DNA from: Planococcus citri
Taxonomy: Eukaryota > Arthropoda > Insecta > Hemiptera > Pseudococcidae
Direction: 5' to 3'
NCBI RefSeq assembly: GCF_950023065.1
Contig: NC_088681.1
Coordinates: 67,428,836-67,492,835, forward strand
DNA length: 64,000 nucleotides
In this document: one piece after another, positions 12,369-25,675 of the stretch
Layout: the number at the start of each line of letters is the position of its first letter
Numbering within the stretch: the first letter of the stretch is position 1
The notes under the pieces: generated by a model
Seen by the model: the letters and a program-made list of their open reading frames with translations, nothing else
Told to the model about the DNA's origin: nothing
Databases searched by the model: none
Position numbers and translations under genes: made by a program

Positions 12369-14120
12369 GAGGTTCCATTGTGAGAGTAATGGCCATGCAG
12401 AATTGAGGCGTTTTCGCCCTAGCATCATTAGAGAAAAACAACTCTGCAGAGACCATCGATCTTATGCTGAAAGAATTTTGGTAACGTTCTTTCAATTTTT
12501 TAAAACAAAAAATTCGCCATTTTTGAGTTTTTTCAAACGGTGTCAATTTCATTTTTATTTGGAACTGATCTTATTTAAAGGAAGAATTAAATTCATAAAT
12601 TTTCAATAACGAAGCGATGATACTTTTTCATACAACACTCGAGTGATTTATAATTTGCCTATTCACTCTCAAGACCGATACGCGAAGCACAAGTTGTTGA
12701 ATAAATAAAACACGAACCCCTCCATATACATACACAAATAATATGAGTAAAAAGAAAAAAACTCGAACACACAAAAGTGAAAAAGTAAACGATTTTCTAA
12801 AACAGTTCCTAGAGCTGGGAAGTGAACACAGACACGTTTGCGTTCAAAATTACACGAAAATTAGAAATATTTCAACGATTGTATTACCCACAGCTATTCC
12901 AATGCGAATTTCTATGTTCCTATACCTACTATGTAGAAGTATACATTATGCATTTAAAATTCATCGGATTCTCTCGCTCGACATCATAGACAAGCGGGGG
13001 TGCGAAGGTGTGTCGAACTTGAATGGGCTTGAATTAATAATGAAATCATTAAACGAATCGATTTTAGATGACCCAGGAGCGTCGTGAATTTTCCAAGCAC
13101 ATATTTACGAGGTATAAGCAATAGCACCTACTCGCATTTCTGTTTATGTATTGTAACTAACTATACCCCAAGCCGAAAATTTGCTTTCGTGAAAACCTGC
13201 AGCCGAGTAAAGTAAATATGTCAAGTTCAGCTTATAGGGTTCAAGCTCTTGGTAAGTCGTAAAATTCTTTTTTTTTCTATAGCAAGTTCTCGACGACGTA
13301 TAAGATAATGGTGCGTGCTTTTCTTATAGCACTAAGGTCGGTAAGAAAATTAATTCAGAAAGGAAAAAAAAATTGCGAACCGAATGAAAAAAAAATGAAA
13401 GTACCTAAGGGCCAACGAAACCACTCACGATGCGGCTCGTGCGGTAATAAAATTTACTCGACGAGTACACGAAAAAGGTGTTAAAAAACAATACCGAATG
13501 GTCATTTAATTTTTTATACTAATTAGGTTTTTTTGTTTTTTTTAGTTTTTTAATCCTCCTTGGTAGAAATAGAGGGGGAATAAGTAAACGTACTGTACGT
13601 ACACGTGGACGACTAAAAGTCGAAAGATCGATGACGTAGGAGGCGAAGGTGATTTTTACAGGAGGAAAATGCGGTAAGCCTTTGCGAAGAGCAGATATGG
13701 TCATAGAGAGAGAAGCGTGTAACGTTTACCGCAGCTTCTCATCTCTACGCATCGTCGTGCAAGTTTATGGCATGGTATATAAGGCGAGCACCATCTATCC
13801 TTTTCGAGGGCGGTTACTGCACCGTCTTGTCGTAACATTACCCAGAGAATATGGCGAAAAAGTTAATTCGACTGGGTAATAAAGTCTCGACATTTATTAG
13901 AGCCCGAATTTCGGTAATTAAATCTTTTTAGTGCGGTTTACAGCGTGGCGATGCGATGCCATGGAGAAGAGACGAGCTGAAGTGAAACTTGTATGTATGT
14001 GTGTGTGTCGAACGTATAATGCGTTACTATACCTACAAATATACGAGTGCTTAAGACGAGCAAAAGCCCCTACATATCATTTTTTATGCACTTCTATTTT
14101 AGTGTAAGTACCTCTGGAAG
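12369..14120. other. Non-repetitive island, no gene recognised
   Basis: Non-repeated sequence, AT-rich at first and GC-richer from about 13430. A 114-codon frame begins at 12743 with a lysine-rich start, but I recognise no domain and the codon use looks random. A TATATAAG box at 13776-13783 lies in a GC-richer context. No clear initiator or following open frame supports a promoter call. Confidence 0.3.
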
Positions 14121-15660
14121 AAAATGCTAATCCGAAAGTTGAAAAGTTTTCAATTATTAAAAACTTTTGGCAATTGAAAAACTCAACCGACAAAATATAG
14201 GTGCTGATAGCACCATAATACTTATAAAAGACAGCTTCGAAATGTTATTATTTGATAAATTGGGGGGGGAGAAGATATTGCAAAAACGTATTGTCGAAAT
14301 TAATAAAACCAAACGAGATTCATAGAGGGATGGTTTATGACGGCCAAAGAGCAGGGCTTAGTCCAAAAGTCTGTTGTAGAGAGCCTCCAGCAGAAATTAA
14401 TGTTTCTTCAGTTACACTAAAATCGCTCCAGAAAACGCTGTGATCAACTCAGGCAGCTGAAATATTAATCCCGATAATAAGTCTGATATTCTCAGTCGAA
14501 ACACGGGACTCGCAACATTTTTTGAACTGGACAAAGCTAGATCGAGCATGAAAAAATTTATCACCTGCCAAAATTTCAAGTGCTAAAGTTTGTTTTTCGA
14601 TTTTTGGGTGAATTTTTTAAAATCAAATTTTTAGCCCAAAAATGAGAAAAAAAATGAAAATTTTTTCTGGAAAAAATTGTTCAAAACTTCACCTACCCTT
14701 GAAGTTCATTCCTCTGCATTGATTGCGACTATTTTCGAGACGATCTGGACCCTCTGGCAGGAATTAGTTTTTCTCCAGTACACCGGAATCGTTCCAAAAA
14801 AATGCTGTAATCAATTTCGATAGCTGAAAATGTGGTTCTGAAGTGGGGGGAGAGGGGGGCATGAACTTTCAATGAGCCAAATTTCAGTAAAATCGTAGGT
14901 GATGAATTGACAAGGTTCCCTTGTAAGTAATTAATCGGTTGAAATTCATTTCTCGGTTTTTGCCAAATTTTTAAAATTTAAAATTTGGTTAATTTCTTAT
15001 TTATTAAAAACCAAAATTTTAATCAAAAGGCTAAAATTTGGTTTACAAATGCTTCAGTTTTTGAACCTTTTGAGTCGTTTGACGATGGTTTTGAACTGTT
15101 CTGGAGCCTCCAGCAGATCTTTTTGACCCCATCGATCGAGTTTGGCTATATTTTTAAAATCCATTAATGCCAATTTAGTTTCAAAACTTTCTCCAGCAAT
15201 TAAATAGTTATCTAAGTATGTCTATTTTTGAAGAAACCCCCTACAATTTGGAAATGCGGACATAAAAAAAGATAAAATTACATAGCACTGAATTTTCGAG
15301 CCTCCCAATCGATTTAAAGCAGTTTCGAATCGTTTCAAGCAGTTCTAGAGCCTCCACCAAGATTTTTTAAACTTAAAATTTTAACCAAAGAAGTTTCTCT
15401 ATACCCTAATTGTAAGTGGTTTTGACATGCCGAGTTGACAGCAGTTGGTTTTAGATAATTTCAGAACATCCATCATTATTTGTTTGGGAAGGGGGGATTT
15501 CCAGTATCCCAAAAAATTCCATTAAATCTGAAAAAACGAAACCACTTCAGAACTAAAATTTTTTAAATTTTTAATCAAGAAATCGCTGGAAAAATACACG
15601 ATTTCAAACTGGCAGAAATCGAACCTTGAAAAATAGTATTTATTCGATCAAGTGGGTCTC
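14121..15660. repeat. Decayed foldback-family repeats
   Basis: Two diverged copies of one unit lie about 370 bp apart: 'gagcctccagcagaaattaa' near 14380 with 'acactaaaatcgctccagaa' after it, and 'accctctggcaggaattagt' near 14750 with 'acaccggaatcgttccaaaa' after it. Further cores 'tggagcctccagcagatctt' (about 15102) and 'agagcctccaccaag' (about 15348) match the pervasive family. G runs occur at about 14262 and 14846. No gene is seen. Confidence 0.5.
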
Positions 15661-15668
15661 CAATTAGA

Positions 15669-16707
15669 GACGAAACTAGGACTTTTTCTTGGGGGGGGGG
15701 AGGGTATTCTACCAAAAATTTGCTGACTGATATGACAAAAAAATACCTATTTTGCCGATTAAAACAGTGAGTTTTTTAATGTGAAATAAAATCTGATGAG
15801 AAGAAAAGTTTGCCAATTGATATGCTCAACACATATGTGGGTATTAAGTTATATTCATAGGCATGTTCATTTTTCAATTTTTAGAAGCCTTAAGTTGAAT
15901 TTTTTCGTTTTATAAAAATGAAAATAAACAAACAAATTGACCCGAGCGTAGCGAGGGCAAAAGCTTTTGAAAATTTCCATTTTTATAAGTAAAAGAACAA
16001 TGATTTTTCATGGGAGGAGGTTGATTTTTTCGGTTTAAAATTTTCAGAATTTGAATGATTTTTTTTAGAAATTCAGCTCCAAAAAAGAAAAGCAAAAAGG
16101 TCCAAACGAAGTGAGGGCAAAGCTCTTAAAATTTCGTATCTCGAGAAGTGAAAAAACATTTTTTTTCTATATATATGACATATGAGGACTTTATTTTTGG
16201 GATTAAACATTTTTTTAAAGTTTGAATATATATAGTTGATTTTTAGATACTTAGTTTGATTTTAGATAAAAAAAAAACAACACGCCTGAGCGAAGCGAGG
16301 GCTGAAGTATTTGAAAATTCATAATTCAAGTACCTATTAGGTATACGTAAATTATTACTTTCTTACGAAAAGTCAACTTTTTAATCACATTCGACATTCT
16401 TAAAATTTAGGAGAGTACCTCAACCTAGAACAGATTTTTCCCAGGTGCAAAAATTTAGAAATAGAAGAACTATATTCAGTCCGAGCGAAGCGAGGGCAAA
16501 ATTTTTTTAAAATGTGCTATTCCAAATTCATGAAAGTCGGCAAATAAGTCTCTTTATTAGGACAAACAATTTTTAAAACTTATCGACTTTGTCGAGTCTC
16601 AGCAAAGTCGGAAAATCTTGGAAAAGTCGGCAATTGCCAATTTTTCCCGAATTTGCCGAATATCCAAAATGACTGTGGGGGGGGGGGTGACCCCCCTTAG
16701 TTTCGTC
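15669..16707. mobile_element. Short-TIR element with four CGAGCGAAGCGAGGGC motifs
   Basis: GACGAAACTA at 15669-15678 and TAGTTTCGTC at 16698-16707 are inverted ends, each backed by a long G run just inside. Internally the phrase CCGAGCGAAGCGAGGGCAAA, or a close variant, recurs near 15950, 16105, 16285 and 16480, spaced about 155-195 bp. Each copy is followed by an 'aaaattt'-type stretch, giving a diverged tandem unit. No coding capacity is seen. The 10-bp ends are short, so the exact borders are tentative. Confidence 0.5.
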
Positions 16708-17420
16708 CCTGTCTTTAATAAGCAACAAATCATGTTTTTTCAAGCTAAAATTAATTTAGACGATAATTATAAAACTTTTTGAACATCTGAAATTTCCAAA
16801 ACACGACTGACGGCTCCAAAACGTCTTACTCTAATCGACTTTGACATGTTAAAATAAGAAATTGTACAATCAATACATTCAATTTCATCTTTTCAGCTTC
16901 ATTCGGTTAAAATTATTAGAAATTTCAACTTCCAAAAATCTGCTGGTAGCTTCAGAACTGCTAAAAAGTGTTTGAAAGAGTTTCCAATCAATTTGGAGGG
17001 TCGAACATAAATTTGATACGTGCTAAATCACCGCTTCTTTATGGGTCAATTAGGCAAAATTTCGATTTTTTTCTCATTCTTGGGCCCTTGATTTTCAAAA
17101 ATTCGCCAAAAATCGAATGCACACTTTAGCACCTGTCATTTTGGCTTATGATGTATATTTGCACTTTCTTTCAATTTAGCTTGGTTCAGAAATATTTCTG
17201 GCAGTGGGAAAATCCTCCTTGAAAAGATTTTTTTTGCAAATAATATCATTCGCTAAAATTCCATTTTACCTTACTTCCTCCATGACTTGAGAAGTCCCGG
17301 TGGAAGCCAAGTGATATTCAATTGTTTCATTCCATCAAATCATTAAAGCTTCTTCCAGGCTTAAATCTTAAGATGACTTACTCATTTTCGTAAATTGATC
17401 TATTACTCTTTTTACTGCAA
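16708..17420. repeat. Degenerate AT-rich repeat debris
   Basis: Faded pieces of the foldback-family terminal domain can be recognised around 17040-17190: 'ggcaaaatttcgattttttt' followed by 'ttttcaaaaattcgccaaaa' and 'tagcacctgtcattttggct'. The same succession occurs, better preserved, at 32950-33060. No gene is seen. Confidence 0.45.
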
Positions 17421-19640
17421 AAATTCAAACTCACCTGAAACAAAAAAATTACAATAATTGATTAGTTGAGTTTGATGGATCATCCTATCATCAAGTATCC
17501 TTATTAGTTATTACAAAGTTGAGAGGACGTTGGATATTTTCATACCTAATACCAATACGATCCTCTGTTTGGTCAAAAAAATGCATGAACCCCCCCCCCC
17601 CACCATCAAGAATCAAAAATAACATATATATGAAATGAAACCTTCTTTTATAATGCTTTCAGGTCCATCTCATCACCCGAAAAAACTGCTCGTCTTTGAA
17701 AAATCAACTCAAGCATTTCTTCAAATTTCAAGATAAGGATCAAGTGATCTAAGTTCTGCTGCAACAATGTTCACAATTCATTCCATACAATTGTTTTTGA
17801 GTCCTGAGCCAAAATTCCGGCAGTGACTCGAGCCACACGAACTCAACTCTACGATAACGTACTCTGCCTTTCGCACCATTCTCTCGTCACCACTCACCCT
17901 GCACCCATATCCACATATGTATTATCAACTCGCTTAATCGACCTCTCTTTCGACAACCTCCATCTAATCGAGCCAGTTCTCATTACAGCACACCGGACCC
18001 AAAAGCTTACCATACGAAGACTAATTAATACCACGAAACAGCACGTTTTGGGTACACTTAATCGTTATCATCGCATCGAGTCGTTGGTGTATTTCCCAGA
18101 ACTGAACTCTAGCCATAGCAATCTACAGTCCTTGCTTAGCTACTCGTACTAGTTCGTTAAATCGACTCTTGGAATAAAAAAAAAGAGAGTAAAAAAAATT
18201 AAGAGGAGGTAATTACATTCGTGCGGACAACTGGGTATAGTATGTACTACACAATAGTTACCTAGGTGCTTAGAGAGAACGACGACGACGACGACCACCG
18301 TCAGCACCACCATCGTCGTCGCCGAATCATGCGAACTCACAATTACATAACACATCCACTTAATGATCTAATTTTCCGTTGATGATGATCGGTACTATTT
18401 ATACAGAGAGAAAGAGGTATACAGAGAGGTACATTAATACGTACACACATTCAAAGGTGAGGTGATGAGGAAGAGGGTGGGAAAAAACCGTATAAAAATA
18501 CGCAATAATGTGTTGCAGAAACAAAACAAAAACCACGTACATTCGTACATATATATGCGGATAGCCATTTATACGTACGAGTTTTTATTTTACCGCGATA
18601 AATGTCAGACAGAGGAAGGATAAGGGGAGACCATTAACATTAAAAGCTTCGTTACGTTATTGCCGATGAATTTGGACTGCGAAACATAACAACAACAACA
18701 CCAACAGCAACAGCAGCGAAAAAGGGATGAAACCTTTGCATTATTTATGCCTTTTGTATTTATTGATCCTTTTTAACCTCTTGCTCGTCTTCTCTCTGTT
18801 ACTCTCACTCTCATGTGGTGTGTAGTTATCATTTTGCGCCCGATTGTATTAGTGCCAATGAATTCTTATGGCGATGGTGCAGTCTTTTCGCCATTATTAA
18901 CACAATGTGTAGAAGGGCAGGGTATTGGGGAGAGGGGGTTGTATCATCATCCAATAAACTCATTAAATACACACCGCGATTACACGCTCAATTCCGGTCC
19001 CTCTCACTCTCTCACTCTCTCGTGTCTGGGACAAGGCAGTATAGTTACGATTTGAACAACACTCGCGAGCACATGTTACCAGGGGGCAGTGGCCATCGTC
19101 CGTTCAAGAGAACATGGCTATGTAGTTCTTTACACGCCAAGGACTACTGACTGTGCACCTACTCGAGTAAAGAGAGCGAGGCAAAAATTGCACGAGTGTT
19201 CGTGTATATAGTAATAAGCGCACCATTTCGATGGGTCATTTATTTCGAATAATAAAGGCTGTCTGCCTTTTTTTTTTTTTTTATACAACAACGTAGCGAT
19301 TTTAATACAAACCTATAATAGTACGCGAAACTATGCCATACAGTCTGGGTTTCTATGTTCGTACATACAATAATGATACACGTTCGAAAGCTTCATCCAT
19401 TAAGTGGACTCTACATTGTTGGCATGTCGATAACATCGTCTCTACTTGGGTTATTTTTCAGTGCAGAATTCAATTCGTCCAGCAACAGTTGAAGATTTTC
19501 GAGACATAATATGACACACTAACAGGTCTACCTTATTTTTATACATGGTGGAATTTTTAATGTTTTTTTTCTTTTTTTCAATTCCACTCCTTAAAGTTGT
19601 TACTTCAGATGAGAAAATCAAGCCATTAAAATTTCAGACT
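17421..19640. other. Non-repetitive island, no gene recognised
   Basis: Non-repeated sequence with an 11-base C run near 17588, CGA/CAC trinucleotide runs near 18280-18320, a CAA/CAG run near 18690-18718 and a T run near 19268-19281. Overlapping short frames at 18813-19150 are in conflicting phases and are not supported. It may be intronic or intergenic. Confidence 0.3.
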
Positions 19641-20128
19641 CCTCAGTGAAAAATAAGTTGATGTCGGCGAGCCCCCCCCCCCAAATTTTACAAAATAATG
19701 AAAAAATCGAAATATCAGAGAAACTGTACAAAGTTGCGAACTTTCTAGTTTCAACCCCTCAGACAAGTCCATACTTGGGTGAAATCAACTTGTATACCAA
19801 CTTTAGCCCCATATGTTCACCCAAAACTAACTGATTGGATTAGAAGGGGGGCTCCTTTTCATAACTACTTGCAAAAAAATATTTGTTAACGCTGAAAAGT
19901 TGTCAGATTTCATGAGCAAATTTTTTTCAACCATGTGTATTAAAAATAAGTCGTTTCAGGAAGCCTCCCTTCACCCCCCTCCCCCGTTCTCAAAATATAT
20001 ATATAAGAAATCCGAAAATTTTAAAATTTTTACGTTTTTTTCATCTTCTAAACTTACATAATCCTTAAATTTGGTTCATCTTAAATAGAAAAATATTGTT
20101 AAGTATTTTTCACTCATCTATGTAAAGT
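19641..20128. other. AT-rich spacer before the minisatellite
   Basis: A C run near 19670-19682, poly-T tracts and a short (TA) run near 19996-20005. I see no gene or element boundary. Confidence 0.3.
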
Positions 20129-21052
20129 GAACATCTCTGAGCACGCATTCGCACCCCTGAATTTTCCCAAACACACCCGAACATCTCTGAGGACGCATTC
20201 ACACCCCTGAATTTTCCCAAACACATCCGAACATCTATGAGCATGCATTCACATACCTGAATTTTCCCAAACACACCTGAACGTCTCTGAGCATGCATTC
20301 GCACCCCTGAATTTTTCCAAACACACTCGAACATCTCTGAGCATGCATTCGCACCCCTGAATTTTCCCAAACACACCCGAACATCTCTGAGCATGCATTC
20401 ACACCCCTGAATTTTCCCAAACACACCCGAACATCTCTGAGCACTAATTCGTACCCCTGAATTTTCCCAAACACACCCGAACATCTCTGAGCACGCATTC
20501 GCACCCCTGAATTTTCCCAAACACACCCGAACATCTCTGAGGACGCATTCACACACCTGAATTTTCCCAAGCACACCCGAACATCTCTGAGGACGCATTC
20601 ACACACCTGAATTTTCCCAAGCACACCCGAACATCTCTGAGCACGCATTCACACCCCTTAAATTTCCCAAACACACCGGAACATCTCTGAGCACGCATTC
20701 GCACCCCTGAATTTTCCCAAACACACCCGAACATCTCTGAGGACGCATTCACACCCCTGAATTTTCCCAAACACATCCGAACATCTATGAGCATGCATTC
20801 ACACACCTGAATTTTCCCAAGCACACCCGAACATCTCTGAGCACGCATTCGCACCCCTGAATTTTCCCAAACACACCCGAACATCTCTGAGCACGCATTC
20901 ACACCCCTTAGCATGCATTCGCACCCCTGAATTTTCCCAAACACACCCGAATATCTCTGAGCATGCATTCACACCCCTGAATTTTCCCAAACACACCCGA
21001 ACATCTCTGAGCACTCATTCACACACTTGAATTTTCCCAAACTCACCTGAAC
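20129..21052. repeat. 50-bp minisatellite, about 18.5 copies
   Basis: A head-to-tail array of a 50-bp unit whose plus-strand landmarks are 'gaacatctctga', 'gcacgcattcgcaccc' and 'ctgaattttcccaaacacac'. Copies differ at a few positions (gcacg/ggacg/gcatg, acacccga/acatccga), and one copy near 20910 is shortened to 20 bp. On the minus strand the unit has no stop codon in any frame. Because 50 is not a multiple of three, the frames cycle through all phases and give long repetitive open frames (20110-20598, 20235-20648, 20549-20968). There is no evidence that they are translated. Confidence 0.97.
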
Positions 21053-23020
21053 AATGTAAATGATGAAAAAATGGAACTTTTCCCCTTCCTCAAAAATTAA
21101 AAAAATGAATAATTTTATATTTTGTATTTTTTTTAAATTTGCAATCCTAGATTTTAGTTTATTTTCATCAGAAAAACACTACTCAATGTTTTTCTTAATA
21201 ATAATTTTTACTGTTGTTAATTTTTTTTTTTTGATTTTTTCAACTTATGAGGTCCCTATGTAGGTGGCCAATATCGTTCGGGGGGTTTGTTAAAAAAAGA
21301 ATTATTTGGAAGCAGAGAGTGTGTTATGGGGGCACGCGGAAGAAAAAATTTCAAAAAAATCGAAAAATTGTCATAAAAACTGAAAACAAATGAAAGAATA
21401 AAATTAGACAAATTACAGAATCTTTTTAAGCAATTTTGTAAAAAACCGCGACTTTTTTTTGGCAAATAATCATGAAACAAAAAGAGGACTTTTTAGGCAG
21501 GCAAGACAAAAATCAATGGTTTTGAACGTTTTCGTAAAGAAGCAAAAATTTCTGATCAATTTTGGTTAGAATTAGGTTCATTTGACTATTTCATCGAAAA
21601 ATTACTTCCATGAGAATTTCAACGAAAAAACATTACAACTTTTAGTCAACTCGCCAAAAATTGACTCTTTCTGACAATTTTGACAAAAACAGGAATTTTT
21701 TTTGACAATTTTGGAAAAAGAGGTGGGTTCTTGGGCAAGTTTGGCAAAAACAAGATAGTTTGATTATTTTAGCAAAAATTGGTCCCTTTGAAAATTTTAT
21801 CAAAAATGGAAATTTTGTGATGATTTTTACAGAAATTGACTTTTTTTTGACATTTTTTGACTAACGTACGCTTTGGTGGAAAAAAAACAGAACCATATAA
21901 GTAAGTAAGTAAGTTTTCAAAAAAAAAAAAAAAAAAAAAAACTGTATGAACGAAAAGAGGACTTTTTTAAACAGATAAGGCGAAAACTCATTCTTTTTGG
22001 TGGTTTGCGGTGGGGAGAGGGTACAAGAAATTATGTAGGTACTTACAACTTTCTAAAAGTGAAAAAAAAGGTCTGTTTAGACGTATTCTGCTTAGAGATG
22101 AAAAATTTTCAATTTTGATATTTTTTAATTTTGGAGGTTTCATATAAGAGGGTCAATATCAGTTGGAGGATCAAGGAAGAGTTTTTCTTGTAAATGTGCT
22201 TACCTAAGTAAGTATTTCGAAAGATTCTCTTCATAAATGAAAATTTTTCAAAAAATTTCTACATTGTGATCATGTATCAATTTTTTCATATATTTTTTTT
22301 TGCTGATTTGGGAGGCTCCATTCAATAGAATCATTTTGAATTTCTGAAAATAAAATTGTTGGTGAATATTTTTCTTAGAAGAACGTTTATATACACAACA
22401 TTTTTGCAGGCGGGGGCGGGGTTAGAGAAATTATGAAAATTGTTAGCGAATATTTTGAAAGAAGAATTATTCTGATACCCAAAATTTTTAGGGTAGGAGA
22501 GGCTAAATTTGTCATTTTAAATTTTGAAATAGTCGTCGAATATTTTTTGAAATCACTATAATTCGAGTAAGTACGTTTAAAACGTTGCAAACAGATTCTC
22601 TCAAAGTTTCTGCGGTCTCCATTCATTATACACTTTGAAGCTTGACATTCTGACGAGGAATTTCAATTTAAAAGAAAAATTATTCTGGTTTTACCAGCCT
22701 CAAAGGGTGTTTGAGATCCAATCGCAGCGAATTCTTTTATTTCTCACTATACATATAAGGAATCTACAAGTACAAACAAATATTGAGCAAAATTGCAGGG
22801 GGCTCCATGCAAGAGGAATAATATCATTTCAGAGATGGTGGAAAATTTTTTCTGAAATTGAACATGGCTCTTGATATTTTCTTTTTCGAGGAAGTAATCT
22901 AAAATATGAAAATACAACAGTTTTTCCACACTTATTTCGTAGCATTCCAAATTGAATGGAAGTATACAATGATCAACACTGTGAATGAACCAAATCATTT
23001 TACGAATACAAATAACGCCC
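21053..23020. repeat. AT-rich repeat debris of two dispersed families
   Basis: About 21500-21870 repeats the 'gacaattttgacaaaaa' phrases also seen at 110-400 and 51060-51780. A second phrase, roughly 'gg(a/t)ggctccat-aagagg-tcaatatca', recurs near 21250, 22135, 22312 and 22800, suggesting a degenerate unit. A 22-base A run sits near 21920, just after four copies of AAGT. No gene is seen. Confidence 0.4.
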
Positions 23021-25155
23021 ATCGTGAGTTCTGCCGATTGTATATTTACTTTGGATGAATAAAAATGAAAAAAGTTGCTCGTACGATGGTCAGTCCGAGT
23101 CCTGCAGTCACACGACCATCAACCGACTTCCCAAGTGGCATAAAGAAGGGTGCACGTCGCACACGTCTTTTTCGACGACGAATGTGAGAAAGATGAACAG
23201 AGAGGAGGGGGAAACAGAGAACACAACAATACGTAATGTAGTATGTGGTGTATACACAAATGGATTACTATATGTGGTCGAAAGGGGACATAGCTTGCAG
23301 CCTTCATCCAGCAGCGAAAGGACGCTGAAATTCATCCTTTTCGTCGGACTTTTTTCTTTTTCTCCCCCCCCCCCTCCCCAGCTCGCTCGGCAACTCGTGA
23401 CTCGACGAACGAGTATTGCAGGAGGTCGGGTCGCAGTCGCAGCATAGCGTACTCGAAATTGAGAAGCGCGAGCCTTTTCTTATTAAATTTCTTACTCGGA
23501 AATGGTGACCGTTTTGTTTCTCTCGTCACGTATAATCGTAACCCTTTTATTCAACGTTTGTTTTATTTTCGTTCCCCCTATTTTTAGCGGCTCCGGCTCC
23601 ATGTTACCCTTATTATTCGTTACGATTATGAAATGCCGACATCGGAATACCAATTTGGCTCCGGAGTGGGGCGCGGAGCTGAGGGGTGTGCAGCATCGTG
23701 CTTTTTCAAAAAAACATTAAAAATTCAAGCGCAGTCAGAAGCGTGTTCGAGTCAGTCTGGTGCGAGGGGAGGGGGACAGGGGGGGTCAGTGGCAGCGGCG
23801 AGATGTAAAACGTCACGTCATCGTCGGCGAGTGCATGAGCGAGCCATGCGAACGAGTTTGGTCAAATGATACGATGACACGCGAGAGAAAATAGCCATCG
23901 CTATCGCCACCACGATGGCTACCGCATCGTTTATACACTGGTATACTCCTGTAGTAATATAGTCTGCTACACGTAATTTATTTACAACGATTAATCGCTC
24001 CACCGCCTCTCGCCAACGCCAGGCTGCTCGCTGCTGCGAGGACGTGAAGAGGAAAAATAATGGTACGTAGATGGAGGCGTGTAGAAGAGACCGGGGTGAG
24101 AAAAAGCACGAACGCGACAAAAAAGAGACATAAATTTTGTAATATTAAATCTTATAATTGAATTACGTGCCCGTATAATATTACGACGAGATGAGACTCG
24201 CAGATGAAGTGGGACCGCAGCGTCAACAACGAAATCAGGCCAGGGTGGGGTGGACACGACAATGTAATCGAATTCGTTGGTTTTTTTTTCGTTTTGAACA
24301 TCGGTTATATGGTTTTGATAACGGAAGGCGGAAGATGGAGGGGTACGTGTGTACACAGTGCACACGCAGGGAAGCTGTTAATATCGAAATTTAAGGGTCG
24401 ACACTGAATTATATGGCAAATTATACGGTGAGAAAAATCTGTGGCATGGCGCTCCATATACGAGTACGAACGAACGCCGGCAGCAAGCAACGTGACATAG
24501 GACGAGGTCTGCGGAGCAGGGTTCGGGCAACGAGAAAAAAGATTCGAAACCGAACGAGATGTGAGAGGAGGGGCATGGCATTACATAACAAATATAAAAC
24601 CTCGCTATGATATTGTTTTTGGTCACGTGATTATCGGTTATGATTCTCATTCTGGTGCTGTAGTGTGTATGTACTTACTCGAGGGTTAGGATTTTATTGA
24701 GCGCCGAGTAATAATATCATTTTTTTTGTATTAGCCGCGTGGGAGGAGGAAGGGCAGTTTATTTGTATAATACTGTGCAAATACGAGTACGGCGTGTAAA
24801 AAAATAACTCGACGAGGGATTCGGCGCATCGGCATCGATGGCTCGGCAACGTTCGCCTTTGATTTACGAGCTCGGAACGTGTGCTTTGGCGTGTTTTTTT
24901 CCGCAAGTGCCCGAACGACAGGGATTAGCCAAGGATGCGGATAGAGGAAGTAATGAAAAAATAAACGAAAGATGCGTGTGTGCGGTGTATAATTATTAGA
25001 ATGGGAGTGAGGGTACTCGAGAGATGATTCTGAAGGCATTGTTGTTCGGTGGACTAAATTGAATTAGATGCTAACGTTGCACTTGCACGTGTAGAAAGAT
25101 GCCTCGTAGGCTTCGTTTTCAATTCTTTTGTATTTCAAAAGATGCGAAATGGTGA
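23021..25155. other. GC-richer, CG-rich island without recognised gene
   Basis: The least AT-rich part of the window, with many CG dinucleotides, purine-rich runs (23200-23215, 23765-23785) and a C run near 23365-23375. Open frames of 60-130 codons are abundant on both strands because GC-richness removes stop codons. None shows a domain or a consistent frame. A promoter or 5' exon region could lie in such an island, but I cannot place one. Confidence 0.35.
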
Positions 25156-25163
25156 TACGAGAG

Positions 25164-25675
25164 TAGAGATGTGCACTTTTCAGAAAAGTAATTTTAGTGA
25201 AATGAAAAGTGAAAAGTTCATTGAAAAGTGTGAAAAGTTGTGAAAAGTGTGAAAAGTAAATCGTGTGAGTCTCATTTTAAAGCTCTCTGTAAGAGCTTCA
25301 AATTGATGTATTTTTGGCATATCTAAAACACAAAAAAACAAAAATCATTTTTTTTCACCTACTTAATCGAATAGTGGCAGTTTTGAGCCTTTCTAGAGCC
25401 TCTAACATTTTTGGATTTTCCAGTTTTGAAAAAAATGTTGTTAAAAATACCAAAAATGGGTGCTGAATTGCGAAGGTGGAGGAGTGTAAAGAGTGAAACT
25501 TGATATTTGACTTCATCAATGAGGTCAGTGATCTCTGATGAGTAAATTGATTGGTCACTCGATTTTTTTTTAGTGAAAACTGAAAAGTGAAATGAAAAGT
25601 AGGAACTTTTCTTTTCAACTTTTCATTGAAAGAAAAGTACTTTTCACTTTTCACTTTTCAGACTGCACATCTCTA
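25164..25675. mobile_element. Non-autonomous hAT element (MITE), 512 bp
   Basis: The ends are the perfect 12-bp inverted repeat TAGAGATGTGCA (25164-25175) and TGCACATCTCTA (25664-25675). They are bordered by an exact 8-bp direct repeat TACGAGAG (25156-25163 and 25676-25683). An 8-bp target duplication with TAGAGATGTGCA-type ends is characteristic of the hAT superfamily. Both subterminal regions are packed with GAAAAGT / ACTTTTC heptamers, in opposite orientations at the two ends, as expected for transposase-binding repeats. There is no transposase; the minus-strand 99-codon frame is incidental. Confidence 0.92.

Noticed and set aside
12743..13087. 114-codon frame with a Lys-rich start
   Set aside because: AT-rich codon use without pattern, no domain and no similar neighbour. 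Chance is more likely.
13776..13783. TATATAAG, a possible TATA box
   Set aside because: No initiator at the expected distance and no following gene. Such words are frequent by chance in AT-rich DNA.
20110..21014. Four overlapping minus-strand frames of 71-162 codons with repeated Cys/Gly-rich text
   Set aside because: All are readings of the 50-bp minisatellite in different phases, and no promoter or conserved flank supports a gene.
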